64,000 nt of DNA, taken from positions 437,961 through 501,960 of the forward strand of contig NZ_RCZD01000005.1 of assembly GCF_006438725.1 (NCBI RefSeq). The letters run 5' to 3'. Made by a program: the position numbers and the translations under genes. Numbering within the stretch: position 1 is the stretch's first letter; every line of letters starts with the position of its first letter. Below are positions 13,081 through 21,261 of the stretch, piece after piece. The DNA comes from Ewingella americana (GTDB lineage: Bacteria > Pseudomonadota > Gammaproteobacteria > Enterobacterales > Enterobacteriaceae). A model generated the notes under the pieces. It saw nothing but the letters and a program-made list of their open reading frames with translations. It had not been told where the DNA came from and ran no database searches.

Positions 13081-13108
13081 AAAAAAACCCGCTTCGGCGG
13101 GTTTTTTT
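13081..13108 (+). terminator. eno terminator
   Basis: A-tract plus CCCGC, TTCG tetraloop, GCGGG and seven T. The flanking A and T tracts make it effective in both directions, serving also the convergent regulator gene. Confidence 0.9.
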
Positions 13109-13144
13109 ATGTCTGATGTTTAGCATGAATCTAACGTAAAAAAC

Positions 13145-13984
13145 TTAAAGCAGCAGAGAGAGTGTCGCGCTGGCACTGTCTTGGCTGGCCTGAACGTAAG
13201 AAGGCGAAAGCGTTAATAGCTGATTAATGACCAATTCTACCAGCAGCATAGCGCCCACTTTTGATGTCAGTGAACCTGCGGTTAATGGCCCTTCCGGTTT
13301 GGCTGCCACCAGCAACACATCAGCTAGTGCAGAAAGAGGGCTGTGCAGTGTATTGCTGATACCAATAATTTTTGTTCCCTGTCGTTGTGCCAGTTCAATG
13401 GCATGAAGCACATCCTTGGTGGAGCCGGAACTGGAAATCACGACGACGATATCCTGCCTGTCCAGACTGACCGCATTCATGGCGGCCCGATGCATATCAG
13501 AAAAACATTGTGAGGCTTTGCCGAGACGCAGCAATTTGTAGCCAAGATAATCTGCCACGATAGCACTGGCGGCTACCCCATAAATTTGCACTGAGCGTGC
13601 ATTGTGAATTTGCAGGGCGACGTCAGTCAGCATTTGACGATCAAGCAGTTTTCCGGTATCGCGCAGTGCATTCACACTGTCTTCAATCAACGTTTGGACT
13701 TCATCATCGCCTTCACCAGACTTAAGGGGATGGCTTTGACGAGTCTCCATGGCGAGCCCCATTTTGAACTCGGTAAATCCCTTACATCCGAGTTGGCGGC
13801 ATAGGCGAGTGACACTGGCTTCGCTGGTATTACTTTCACGTGCCAGTTCGGTAATGGTCAGATAAAGCACACGTTGTGGCTGTTCTAACACAAAGCTGCC
13901 GAGCTTAGACAGTGTCGGGCTATAGTTTTCTAGCCCCTGGCGCATACGCAAGAGCAATGTGCCGGTTTCCTTAGTCTGACTCAC
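13145..13984 (-). CDS. RpiR/MurR-family transcriptional regulator
   Basis: 279-aa cytoplasmic regulator with an N-terminal RpiR helix-turn-helix (about 1-80; LTITELARESNTSEASVTRLCRQLG) and a C-terminal SIS sugar-phosphate-binding domain (about 125-260; VVVISSSGSTKDVLHAIELA). It is divergent from the PTS permease and nanE at 14150, with 165 bp between them, so it most likely controls that operon. The ligand would then be an amino-sugar phosphate such as ManNAc-6-P or GlcNAc-6-P; this is inferred from context only. Inverted repeats in the shared region are candidate operators. Confidence 0.88.
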   Translation of the reverse strand: MSQTKETGTLLLRMRQGLENYSPTLSKLGSFVLEQPQRVLYLTITELARESNTSEASVTRLCRQLGCKGFTEFKMGLAMETRQSHPLKSGEGDDEVQTLIEDSVNALRDTGKLLDRQMLTDVALQIHNARSVQIYGVAASAIVADYLGYKLLRLGKASQCFSDMHRAAMNAVSLDRQDIVVVISSSGSTKDVLHAIELAQRQGTKIIGISNTLHSPLSALADVLLVAAKPEGPLTAGSLTSKVGAMLLVELVINQLLTLSPSYVQASQDSASATLSLLL

Positions 13985-14079
13985 TCAACTCTCCTTTAAA
14001 TAATTGACCACTCTAGTTTGCTGATGTGACGCAGTTAACGCCAGAAGAATTCCGTATGGATAACTTTCTTTATTTGGTG

Positions 14080-14125
14080 GTAATTTTCTCCACAATTACA
14101 TATTGTGATGAAAATATTTATCACA
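14080..14125. promoter_or_regulatory. Two inverted repeats in the RpiR-PTS divergent region
   Basis: GTAATT-N8-AATTAC at 14080-14099 and a nearly symmetrical TGTGAT-N10-ATCACA at 14104-14125. The second resembles a CRP site, but the TGTGA/TCACA half-sites are 12 rather than 6 bases apart, so binding by the RpiR regulator is likelier. Both lie upstream of the PTS start. Confidence 0.5.
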
Positions 14126-14149
14126 TCAGCGCAAAATAAAGGTGATTTC

Positions 14150-15703
14150 ATGTCAATCTTCAACGGTTCAGGTGGTGGGGCATGGTTTGAAAAGGCACAA
14201 AAATTCGGTAAGTCATTTATGTTGCCCATCGCAATTTTGCCTGCTGCGGGTTTGCTGTTGGGTATTGGTGGTGCATTGTCCAACCCCAATACGTTAAAGG
14301 CTTATCCGTTTTTAAATATTGAAGGATTACAGGCTATCTTCACGGTCATGGCCAGTGCGGGCTCGATCGTTTTTGCCAACCTTGCTGTATTGTTTGCTGT
14401 TGGGGTCGCGGTTGGATTAGCCCGCAGTGATAAAGGGACTGCGGGACTGTCAGCGTTGTTGGGTTATTTGGTGATGAACGCGACTATTAATGCCATTTTG
14501 ATCCTGAAAGGACAGCTAGCCCCGGCGAATCTCAGTGCATCAGGGCAAGGTATGGCACTTGGGATCCAGACACTCGAAACCGGTGTGTTCGGTGGCGTAG
14601 TGATCGGCCTGGTCACCTGGTGGCTGCATAGCCGCTATAACAAAATTGAGTTGCCACAATTTCTCGGATTCTTTGGTGGTTCAAGGTTTGTGCCTATAGT
14701 CACCTCCGTGGCGGCGATAGCAGTAGGTGCGCTCATGTTCTTCATATGGCCGCATTTCCAGAAAGTCATTTTCAGCCTGGGTGGGCTGGTGGATGCAACC
14801 GGGTATCTTGGGACGTTCATCTACGGATTTGTATTGCGCATGCTCGGTCCCTTCGGCCTGCACCATATCTTCTATCTGCCGTTCTGGACCACTGCATTGG
14901 GCGGTAGTGAGGTCGTCAACGGCCATCTTATCGAAGGCACCCAGCGCATCTTTTTTGCGCAACTGGCGGACCCCAATACCCAGCAGTTTTATATTGGAAC
15001 GTCACGATTCATGTCCGGTCGTTTTATCACCATGATGTTTGGTCTGGTGGGGGCTTGTCTTGCGATGTATCACACTGCGCAACCTGAGAATAAAAAACGC
15101 GTGGCAGGTTTGTTGCTTTCCGCGGCACTGACCTCGTTTTTAACCGGGATCACTGAGCCCATTGAATTCTCCTTCCTGTTCGTTGCCCCCATGCTCTACG
15201 TCCTGCATGCCGTGTTTGACGGGCTGGCATTCATGATTGCCCATATTTTGCATATCACTATTGGCCAGACTTTTTCCGGCGGCTTTATCGATTTCATTCT
15301 GTTTGGCGTATTACAGGGGGAAAGCAAAACGCACTGGATGTATGTGCCGCTGGTCGGTGTGCCTTGGTTTTGCCTCTATTACTTCTCCTTCCGCTACCTC
15401 ATTAAACGCTTCAATCTGAAAACGCCGGGGCGTGACAGCGTAGATGTTCAGGAAAGCGGTGTGATCACCGATCGTGCCGGGCTGGTGATTGAAGCGCTCG
15501 GCGGAGCATCTAACATTGTTGAACTGGATTGTTGTGCAACAAGACTGCGCATCAGCGTTCAACAGTCTTCACTGGTCGATGAAGCCAGGCTGAAAGCCAG
15601 CGGAGCACGCGCTGTGCTAATTCGTGGGAACGGGATCCAGGTCATTTATGGGCCACATGTCACGATCATTAAAAATGAAATTGAGGAGATGCTGGGAGTA
15701 TGA
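14150..15703 (+). CDS. PTS glucose-family permease IICB, probable N-acetylmannosamine uptake
   Basis: 517-aa inner-membrane phosphotransferase with an EIIC domain of the glucose/GlcNAc superfamily (about 15-425; KSFMLPIAILPAAGLLLGIG near the start, GITEPIEFSFLFVAP substrate-site motif) and a C-terminal EIIB domain (about 445-517). The EIIB phosphocysteine is expected in LDCCATRLRI. No IIA domain is fused, so it would need a Crr-type IIA. The start at 14150 was chosen over an ATG 45 bp upstream because of AAAGGTG before it. The stop overlaps the nanE start (ATGA), which links transport to ManNAc-6-P metabolism; ManNAc as substrate is inferred from that, not from the protein itself. Confidence 0.85.
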   Translation: MSIFNGSGGGAWFEKAQKFGKSFMLPIAILPAAGLLLGIGGALSNPNTLKAYPFLNIEGLQAIFTVMASAGSIVFANLAVLFAVGVAVGLARSDKGTAGLSALLGYLVMNATINAILILKGQLAPANLSASGQGMALGIQTLETGVFGGVVIGLVTWWLHSRYNKIELPQFLGFFGGSRFVPIVTSVAAIAVGALMFFIWPHFQKVIFSLGGLVDATGYLGTFIYGFVLRMLGPFGLHHIFYLPFWTTALGGSEVVNGHLIEGTQRIFFAQLADPNTQQFYIGTSRFMSGRFITMMFGLVGACLAMYHTAQPENKKRVAGLLLSAALTSFLTGITEPIEFSFLFVAPMLYVLHAVFDGLAFMIAHILHITIGQTFSGGFIDFILFGVLQGESKTHWMYVPLVGVPWFCLYYFSFRYLIKRFNLKTPGRDSVDVQESGVITDRAGLVIEALGGASNIVELDCCATRLRISVQQSSLVDEARLKASGARAVLIRGNGIQVIYGPHVTIIKNEIEEMLGV

Positions 15704-16398
15704 ATCTGTCGATGTTAACGACCATAAAAGGAAAATTGGTGGTGTCTTGTCAGGCACTGGACGATGAACCACTGCACAGTGATTTTATCATGAGTCGAAT
15801 GGCGCTGGCCGCTATGCAGGGTGGGGCCGTCGGCATCCGTGCCAACAGTGCCGCAGATGTGCAAGCTATTCGCGCCGCCGTACCCTTACCGGTAATTGGG
15901 ATCATTAAGTGTGATTATCCAGACAGCGAAGTGTATATCACTGCAACGCTGACGGAAGTGGACGCATTGATGCGGGTGGGGCCGCAGATGATTGCCCTGG
16001 ATGCCACGTTTCATCGACGTCCTGGCCCACTGCAACTTGACGCACTTATAGAGGCCATTCGCGTGAAATACCCTTCGCTTTTGCTGATGGCCGACATTGC
16101 CTGCACCGAAGAAGCAGTAAATGCGCAGAGATTAGGCTTTGATTGTATCGGCACCACGCTGCACGGATACACCCGGGAAACTCAGGGCTGCAAACTTTGG
16201 CATGATGATTTTTCCTTTCTGCGTCAGGTGCTGGCGCTTTGCACGATACCCGTGATTGCTGAGGGGAATGTAGATACGCCAGCAATGGCGGCACGTTGTC
16301 TGAGTCTGGGGGCGCATGCGGTTGTCGTCGGCGGGGCAATTACCCGTCCGCAACAGATAACTCAGCGCTTCACCGACGCTATCGATAATCTTTGCTGA
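15700..16398 (+). CDS. nanE: N-acylmannosamine-6-phosphate 2-epimerase
   Basis: Cytosolic (beta/alpha)8-barrel enzyme converting ManNAc-6-P to GlcNAc-6-P, which then enters amino-sugar catabolism via NagA and NagB. 232 aa, normal for the family. Typical segments are GGAVGIRANSAADVQAI, IGIIKCDYPDSEVYITAT (catalytic lysine), IALDATFHRRP, MADIACTEEA, GTTLHGYT and VIAEGNVDTPA. It overlaps the preceding PTS gene by four bases (ATGA), implying translational coupling. No sialic acid lyase (nanA), kinase (nanK) or transporter lies beside it, so its role here looks tied to the PTS rather than to sialic acid. Confidence 0.93.
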   Translation: MNLSMLTTIKGKLVVSCQALDDEPLHSDFIMSRMALAAMQGGAVGIRANSAADVQAIRAAVPLPVIGIIKCDYPDSEVYITATLTEVDALMRVGPQMIALDATFHRRPGPLQLDALIEAIRVKYPSLLLMADIACTEEAVNAQRLGFDCIGTTLHGYTRETQGCKLWHDDFSFLRQVLALCTIPVIAEGNVDTPAMAARCLSLGAHAVVVGGAITRPQQITQRFTDAIDNLC

Positions 16399-16439
16399 CA
16401 AACTCGCATCGGCCTATGTTTGGCGCAGCACGTGCTATC

Positions 16440-16448
16440 TGCGATAAT
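16440..16448 (+). promoter_or_regulatory. queE extended -10 promoter candidate
   Basis: TGCGATAAT, an extended -10 (TG-N-GATAAT), 34 bp before the queE ATG. Confidence 0.4.
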
Positions 16449-16481
16449 ACGTGCTGTTTTTTAGAGATGACTGAGAAAACC

Positions 16482-17153
16482 ATGCAGTACCCGATTAATG
16501 AAATGTTCGAAACCCTGCAAGGGGAAGGCTATTTTACCGGCGTGCCGGCTATTTTCGTTCGCCTGCAAGGCTGCCCGGTCGGTTGTAGCTGGTGTGATAC
16601 TAAACATACCTGGGACAAAATTGCCGATCGGGAAGTCGACGTGCAGCGCATTCTGGTGAAAACCGAAGAAAGTGATGCCTGGGGCAATGCGACTGCCGAA
16701 CAACTGCTGCAAATTATTGAACAGCAGGGATATACCGCGCGCCATGTGGTGATCACCGGCGGCGAGCCCTGCATTTATGACCTGCAACCGTTGACGTCTT
16801 TATTGGAATTGAGCGGTTTCAGCTGCCAGATCGAAACCAGCGGAACGCATGAAGTGCGCTGCTCGGTGAATACCTGGGTGACGGTTTCGCCGAAAGTGAA
16901 CATGCGTGGCGGCTACGACATTCTGCCGCAGGCGCTGAAACGGGCTGATGAAGTGAAACATCCAGTGGCACGTCAGCGTGATATAGATGCACTCGAAGTT
17001 TTGCTGGCAACGCTGACCGATGAGAAGTCGCGCATCATTGCTTTGCAGCCGATCAGCCAAAAAGAAGAAGCCACCAAATTGTGCATTGCGACCTGCATTG
17101 CAAAAAATTGGCGGTTATCAATGCAGACCCATAAGTACCTAAACATCGCCTGA
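16482..17153 (+). CDS. queE: 7-carboxy-7-deazaguanine synthase
   Basis: Radical SAM enzyme that turns 6-carboxytetrahydropterin into 7-carboxy-7-deazaguanine in queuosine synthesis. 223 aa, identical in length to E. coli QueE. The cluster motif CPVGCSWC (CX3CX2C) lies near residue 31 and VVITGGEPC contributes to SAM binding. I placed the start at MQYPINEMFETLQGEGYF, which matches the E. coli N-terminus; in-frame ATGs further upstream reach into nanE and are unlikely. queD, the preceding pathway step, is convergent at 17308 with an ERIC element between them. Confidence 0.96.
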   Translation: MQYPINEMFETLQGEGYFTGVPAIFVRLQGCPVGCSWCDTKHTWDKIADREVDVQRILVKTEESDAWGNATAEQLLQIIEQQGYTARHVVITGGEPCIYDLQPLTSLLELSGFSCQIETSGTHEVRCSVNTWVTVSPKVNMRGGYDILPQALKRADEVKHPVARQRDIDALEVLLATLTDEKSRIIALQPISQKEEATKLCIATCIAKNWRLSMQTHKYLNIA

Positions 17154-17299
17154 TCTCCTTCATCCTTCACGCTAACTCTGCGTTGGCTGCGCTTATTCAC
17201 CCCAGTCACTTACTTATGTAAGCTCCTGGGGATCTACTCGCTTGCCGCATTACGCGGCTTGCAGCAAGTTTTGCGATTTAGCGCGAATGATTTTGGAGA
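17154..17299. repeat. ERIC element (queE-queD), enlarged arm
   Basis: Matches the ERIC consensus core, with both classical primer regions readable (ATGTAAGCTCCTGGGGAT and its partner CCCCAGTCACTTACTT), ends near CATCCTTCA and AATGATTTTGG. At about 146 bp it is longer than the usual 127 bp because the right arm carries extra bases around 17250-17280. It lies between convergent genes. Confidence 0.85.
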
Positions 17300-17307
17300 T
17301 CTTGATT

Positions 17308-17670
17308 CTAGTTACCTTTATAAACGCAACCCGCTGTGCAGGTTTCTTTTACGCGTACGGCACTGAGTAATGGCAGTTTTGGCTTCATTTCATTCCATAT
17401 CCATTCGGCCAGCACTTCGCTGGTCGGGTTTTCTAATCCTGGAATGTCGTTCAGATTATAGTGATCGAGACGATCTAGTGTCGGATTGAACGCAGCCTTC
17501 AGATCGGCGAAGTCCATCACCCAACCGGTATACGGATCCACTTCACCGGTAATTTCTATACGCACAGTGAAAGAGTGACCATGTAGGCGGCCGCATTTGT
17601 GGCCTGCCGGCACATGGGGTAAATGGTGGGCGGCTTCGAACTGAAAATCTTTAAATAATGTGGTAGTCAT
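17308..17670 (-). CDS. queD: 6-carboxy-5,6,7,8-tetrahydropterin synthase
   Basis: Zinc enzyme of the PTPS family making 6-carboxytetrahydropterin from dihydroneopterin triphosphate, the first committed queuosine step. 120 aa (E. coli 121). Zinc histidines appear in EAAHHLP and LHGHSF, the catalytic Cys in HKCGRLHG, and later active-site residues in LDHYNLND and [11 protein letters not shown] start. Flanked by ERIC elements on both sides, suggesting it is its own transcription unit. Confidence 0.96.
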   Translation of the reverse strand: MTTTLFKDFQFEAAHHLPHVPAGHKCGRLHGHSFTVRIEITGEVDPYTGWVMDFADLKAAFNPTLDRLDHYNLNDIPGLENPTSEVLAEWIWNEMKPKLPLLSAVRVKETCTAGCVYKGN

Positions 17671-17733
17671 GGCGCTGTCTCATTGCTCAAAAAACGCGGC
17701 ATAGTAGCGGATATCAGCCCATCACGCCATGAA

Positions 17734-17858
17734 TACCCTTCATCCTTCACGTCGCAGGGTTGTTGGCTGACTTCACTCACCCAGGTCACTTAGTTTTCTA
17801 AGCTCCCTGGGATCCACTCAGTTGCCGCCTCCAGGCGACGCGAATGATTTTGGGTATA
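17734..17858. repeat. ERIC element upstream of queD
   Basis: 125-bp ERIC copy with TATACCC-type ends (TACCCTTCATCCTTCA on the left, AATGATTTTGGGTATA on the right) and the central GTCACTTAG...CTAAGCTCCCTGGGAT. It lies between the queD start and the hydrolase gene, so it could affect promoters of both. Confidence 0.88.
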
Positions 17859-17962
17859 TTAAGAAGCTTGGAACTGTACAAGGCGTTACCAACCACTGCT
17901 TTACTCAGCATGTTTCACTGGCTTAAAGTGGGCCAAGTCTGACTAACCTGTTGAGTGTATGA

Positions 17963-18964
17963 ATGATTACTGTGCTGCGTTTGGTCATAATTTCAGTGCT
18001 TTTCTCTGCGAGCGTCGGTGCGGAAACCCTTGCGCCGCCTGCTGTGCCCGCTACGCCCGAACCGGCGACGGCCAGCCCTGACATAAAAGTGAGCAAAACT
18101 GCGACGGCTGTGCAATCTTCGGCCATTACACTTCCAGCGGGATCCGGCAGTTTTCGTGTTCCACTGTCGCAGGGGAAAAAGAGTCTGGAGGTCTTCAGTT
18201 ACCAGCCTGTTGGTGCTGATGCCAGCACCCCGGTGGTGATTGTCATGACGGGGCTGGATCGCAATGCGGCTACGTACCGCAATGACTGGATGACCGTGGC
18301 GGATCAATACCACTTGCGAGTGATCGTCCCGCGCTTTAGTGAGCAGGATTTCCCCGGTGCCGCAGGCTACAACCTGGGTAATCTGGTCGATGCCAAAACC
18401 CACCGTAAACTTCCGCCTTCACAGTGGGCCTTCTCGGTGGTGGATTCCCTGTTCAGCCAGTTGCAGAAACAGGGCATTACCAGCCAGCAGCAATATTATC
18501 TGTTCGGCAACAGCGCAGGCTGCCAGTTTGTTCACCGTATGCTGACATTGTTACCGCAACCGCAGGTCAAAGCGGCGGTGTGTGCAGCGGCAGGGTGGTG
18601 GACATTACCCGATACCGATCAGCGTTGGCCTTATGGGCTGCGTGAATCACCGGTTGCTGTCAGTCAGGAACAGTTGGCCAGCTACTTTGCAAAGCCGATG
18701 CTCATCGCCGTAGGCAGTGAGGATGACGACCCGGAAAACCACGTATTGCGCCGTTCAAAACAGGCGATGGCGCAGGGCAGCAACCGCCTTGAACGGGCCG
18801 AAAGCTACTTCACCACCTCCCAGCAGCGTGCTGAGCAGAATAACACCCCGTTTAACTGGCACTTTGTGGACCTGCCGGATGTCGGCCACAGCGGAAGTAA
18901 AATGTCGGTGTTTGCCGCAGGGCAGTTTGCCTGGTTCGAACAGCACGGCGAGTTTCGCCCCTGA
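17963..18964 (+). CDS. Exported alpha/beta hydrolase of unknown substrate
   Basis: 333 aa. An N-terminal hydrophobic signal segment (about 3-20, ending SVGA) is followed by a Pro/Ala/Thr-rich linker (20-45), then an alpha/beta-hydrolase domain. Ser184 in FGNSAGC is the expected nucleophile, His309 in DVGHSG the likely catalytic histidine, and an acidic residue in GSEDDDPEN the third member. It should act in the periplasm. It is bounded by an ERIC element upstream and a terminator downstream, so it is a single-gene unit. I do not recognise a named homologue; an esterase or acyl hydrolase role is possible but not shown. Confidence 0.75.
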   Translation: MITVLRLVIISVLFSASVGAETLAPPAVPATPEPATASPDIKVSKTATAVQSSAITLPAGSGSFRVPLSQGKKSLEVFSYQPVGADASTPVVIVMTGLDRNAATYRNDWMTVADQYHLRVIVPRFSEQDFPGAAGYNLGNLVDAKTHRKLPPSQWAFSVVDSLFSQLQKQGITSQQQYYLFGNSAGCQFVHRMLTLLPQPQVKAAVCAAAGWWTLPDTDQRWPYGLRESPVAVSQEQLASYFAKPMLIAVGSEDDDPENHVLRRSKQAMAQGSNRLERAESYFTTSQQRAEQNNTPFNWHFVDLPDVGHSGSKMSVFAAGQFAWFEQHGEFRP

Positions 18965-19300
18965 TGCGTTTTGAAAATAAATCTGACCCCGCTGCGGCGG
19001 GGTTTTTCTTTATATAACAGTCAGTTTTTAATGCCCCATCGAATAGCCAATATTTTAATAACCATTTCAGTAAGATAAAAAAACGTAATGACCACTTTTT
19101 CTGGTTATTTCTATCTCTAAAACCACTTAGTCATTTTGGTTATTTATTATTTCCATCACTTCTTTAATTGTTATCATCGGCCTCGTTAACCTTACAAACA
19201 ATAAAGGTCTTTTTGCGCGCTCGTTTTACCGCAAAAGGCGCAAATAAGCGCCAAAGGCCGGATTGCTAACTGGCTTATGCATAAGGGAATTCGTACCGCG
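18965..19300. other. cysJ upstream region
   Basis: 336-bp AT-rich stretch. After the hydrolase terminator it contains GGTTATTT twice (about 19103-19110 and 19138-19145) and an inverted AATAACC (19057-19063), spaced as one might expect for CysB-protected regions. CysB sites are poorly conserved, so this is only a candidate. No gene seen. Confidence 0.5.
18986..19008 (+). terminator. Terminator of the exported hydrolase gene
   Basis: ACCCCGC, TGCG loop, GCGGGGT, then TTTTC. Confidence 0.85.
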
Positions 19301-21103
19301 ATGACGACTCAGGCTCCTCCAACTTCTTTGCTTCCGCTTACTGCGGAACAACTGACCCGCCTCCAATCGACGATTGGTGAATATTCCCCCACGCAGCTGG
19401 CCTGGCTCTCAGGGTACTTCTGGGGAATGGTCAACCAGCAGCCGGGCGCCATTGCGGCCAGTGTGCCTGCGGTAGCCGCCGCATCGATTACCCTGATCTC
19501 TGCCTCTCAGACCGGCAATGCACGCCGGCTGGCGGAGCAGTTGCGTGATGACTTAGTGGCGGTAAAGCTGCATGTTAATTTGGTGAATGCCGGGGATTAC
19601 AAATTCAAGCAAATCGGTCAGGAGAAATTACTGCTGATTGTCGCCTCCACGCAGGGCGAGGGCGAGCAGGCGGAAGAAGCCGTCGCGCTGCATAAATTCC
19701 TCCAATCGAAAAAAGCGCCATCGATGAAAGACACCGCCTTTGCGGTATTTGCGCTAGGTGATACTTCATACGAATTCTTCTGTCAGGCGGGTAAAGATTT
19801 TGACAACCGCCTGGGCGAGTTGGGGGCAGAACGCCTGCTTGAGCGCGTAGATGCTGACGTTGAATATCATGAACAAGCCGCCGCGTGGCGCCAGCGCGTT
19901 GTGGAGGTGCTTAAACAGCGCGTGCCTGCTGATACCTCCGGGCAACCTGCTGCAACGCTTGCCGGTGCAGTCAACCAAATCGACAGCAGCCCCTATACTA
20001 AAGAGCAGCCGCTGACCGCGTTGCTGTCGGTTAACCAGAAAATTACCGGCCGTGATTCAGACAAAGATGTGCGCCATATCGAGATTGATCTGGGGGATTC
20101 CGGCCTGCGTTACCAGCCGGGCGATGCACTGGGCATCTGGTTTGAAAATGACCCGCAGTTGGTGAAGGAAGTGGTTGAATTACTCTGGCTGAAAGGCGAC
20201 GAGCCGGTTGAGGTGAACGGTAAAACGCTGACGCTGAGCGAGGCGTTGCAAAACCACATCGAGCTGACGCAAAACACCACGCCGATCGTCGAGAAATATG
20301 CCGCGCTGTGCCGCGATGAGACACTGACAGCGTTGCTGGCAGATAAACCGAGGCTTCAGCAGTTCGCGCAAACGACGCCGTTTGTCGACATGGTGCGCCA
20401 GGCGCCGACTGAGCTGGATGCGCAGCAACTGATTGACCTGCTGCGCCCGCTGACGCCGCGCTTATATTCTATTGCGTCGTCTCAGGCCGAAACCGAGTCT
20501 GAAGTACATATCACCGTGGGGGCTGTGCGCTACGAAATTGAAGGGCGCGCCCGTTCTGGCGGCGCATCCGGCTATCTGGCCGACCGTCTGGAGGAAGATG
20601 GCGAAGTGCGGGTGTTTATCGAGCACAACGACAATTTCCGCCTGCCTGCCAACGCCGAGGCGCCAGTGATTATGATTGGCCCTGGTACGGGCATCGCGCC
20701 ATTCCGCGCCTTTATGCAACAGCGTGAAAATGACGGTGCCCGTGGCAAAAACTGGCTGTTCTTCGGCAACCCGCACTTCACGGATGATTTTCTCTATCAG
20801 GTGGAGTGGCAGCGCTACGTTAAAGAGGGCTTATTGACCCATATCTCTCTGGCCTGGTCACGCGATCAAGCCGAAAAGGTTTACGTGCAGGACAAACTGC
20901 GCGAAAAAGGCGCGGAAGTCTGGCAATGGTTGCAGGAAGGCGCACACCTTTATGTCTGCGGCGATGCCAACCGTATGGCGAAAGATGTTGAGCAGGCTCT
21001 GCTGGAAATCATTGCAGAACAGGGTTCGATGGATCTGGAAACTGCCGACGAATTTTTAAGTGAGTTGCGTCAGGATCGCCGCTATCAGCGTGACGTTTAC
21101 TAA
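19301..21103 (+). CDS. cysJ: Sulfite reductase (NADPH) flavoprotein subunit
   Basis: Alpha subunit (600 aa; E. coli 599) that carries electrons from NADPH through FAD and FMN to CysI. Domains: flavodoxin-like FMN domain (about 64-202; [24 protein letters not shown]), connecting and FAD domain (RLYSIASSQ), NADPH domain ([16 protein letters not shown]) and C-terminal RRYQRDVY. The ATG at 19301 begins [13 protein letters not shown], matching E. coli; an in-frame ATG 24 bp upstream is less likely. First gene of cysJIH, which should be CysB-activated. The stop codon abuts an ERIC element that separates it from cysI. Confidence 0.97.
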   Translation: MTTQAPPTSLLPLTAEQLTRLQSTIGEYSPTQLAWLSGYFWGMVNQQPGAIAASVPAVAAASITLISASQTGNARRLAEQLRDDLVAVKLHVNLVNAGDYKFKQIGQEKLLLIVASTQGEGEQAEEAVALHKFLQSKKAPSMKDTAFAVFALGDTSYEFFCQAGKDFDNRLGELGAERLLERVDADVEYHEQAAAWRQRVVEVLKQRVPADTSGQPAATLAGAVNQIDSSPYTKEQPLTALLSVNQKITGRDSDKDVRHIEIDLGDSGLRYQPGDALGIWFENDPQLVKEVVELLWLKGDEPVEVNGKTLTLSEALQNHIELTQNTTPIVEKYAALCRDETLTALLADKPRLQQFAQTTPFVDMVRQAPTELDAQQLIDLLRPLTPRLYSIASSQAETESEVHITVGAVRYEIEGRARSGGASGYLADRLEEDGEVRVFIEHNDNFRLPANAEAPVIMIGPGTGIAPFRAFMQQRENDGARGKNWLFFGNPHFTDDFLYQVEWQRYVKEGLLTHISLAWSRDQAEKVYVQDKLREKGAEVWQWLQEGAHLYVCGDANRMAKDVEQALLEIIAEQGSMDLETADEFLSELRQDRRYQRDVY

Positions 21104-21228
21104 TACCCTGCATCCTTCAAATTGCAGGGGTGTTGGCTTCCTTCAGTCACCCGAATCACTTACTTGTGTAAGCTCATCGGGATTCCTTCAGTTGCCGCCT
21201 ACCTGCAACTCGAATGATTTTGGGTATA
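21104..21228. repeat. ERIC element inside the cysJIH operon
   Basis: 125-bp ERIC copy starting at the base after the cysJ stop (TACCCTGCATCCTTCA) and ending AATGATTTTGGGTATA, six bases before a first ATG. ERIC copies in operons are transcribed and form long hairpins; effects on mRNA processing are known in other genes. Confidence 0.9.
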
Positions 21229-21233
21229 AAGTT

Positions 21234-21261
21234 ATGAGCGAGAAATTATGAGCAATAAATT
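21234..21261 (+). repeat. Tandem duplication of the cysI start region
   Basis: ATGAGCGAGAAATT (21234-21247) is followed directly by ATGAGCAATAAATT (21248-21261), 12 of 14 bases identical. The first ATG opens a five-codon frame, MSEKL, whose TGA overlaps the second ATG. MSEK is how E. coli CysI begins. Confidence 0.75.

Noticed and set aside
14104..14125. CRP binding site upstream of the PTS-nanE operon
   Set aside because: The half-sites TGTGA and TCACA are 12 bases apart rather than 6, which does not fit a CRP dimer.
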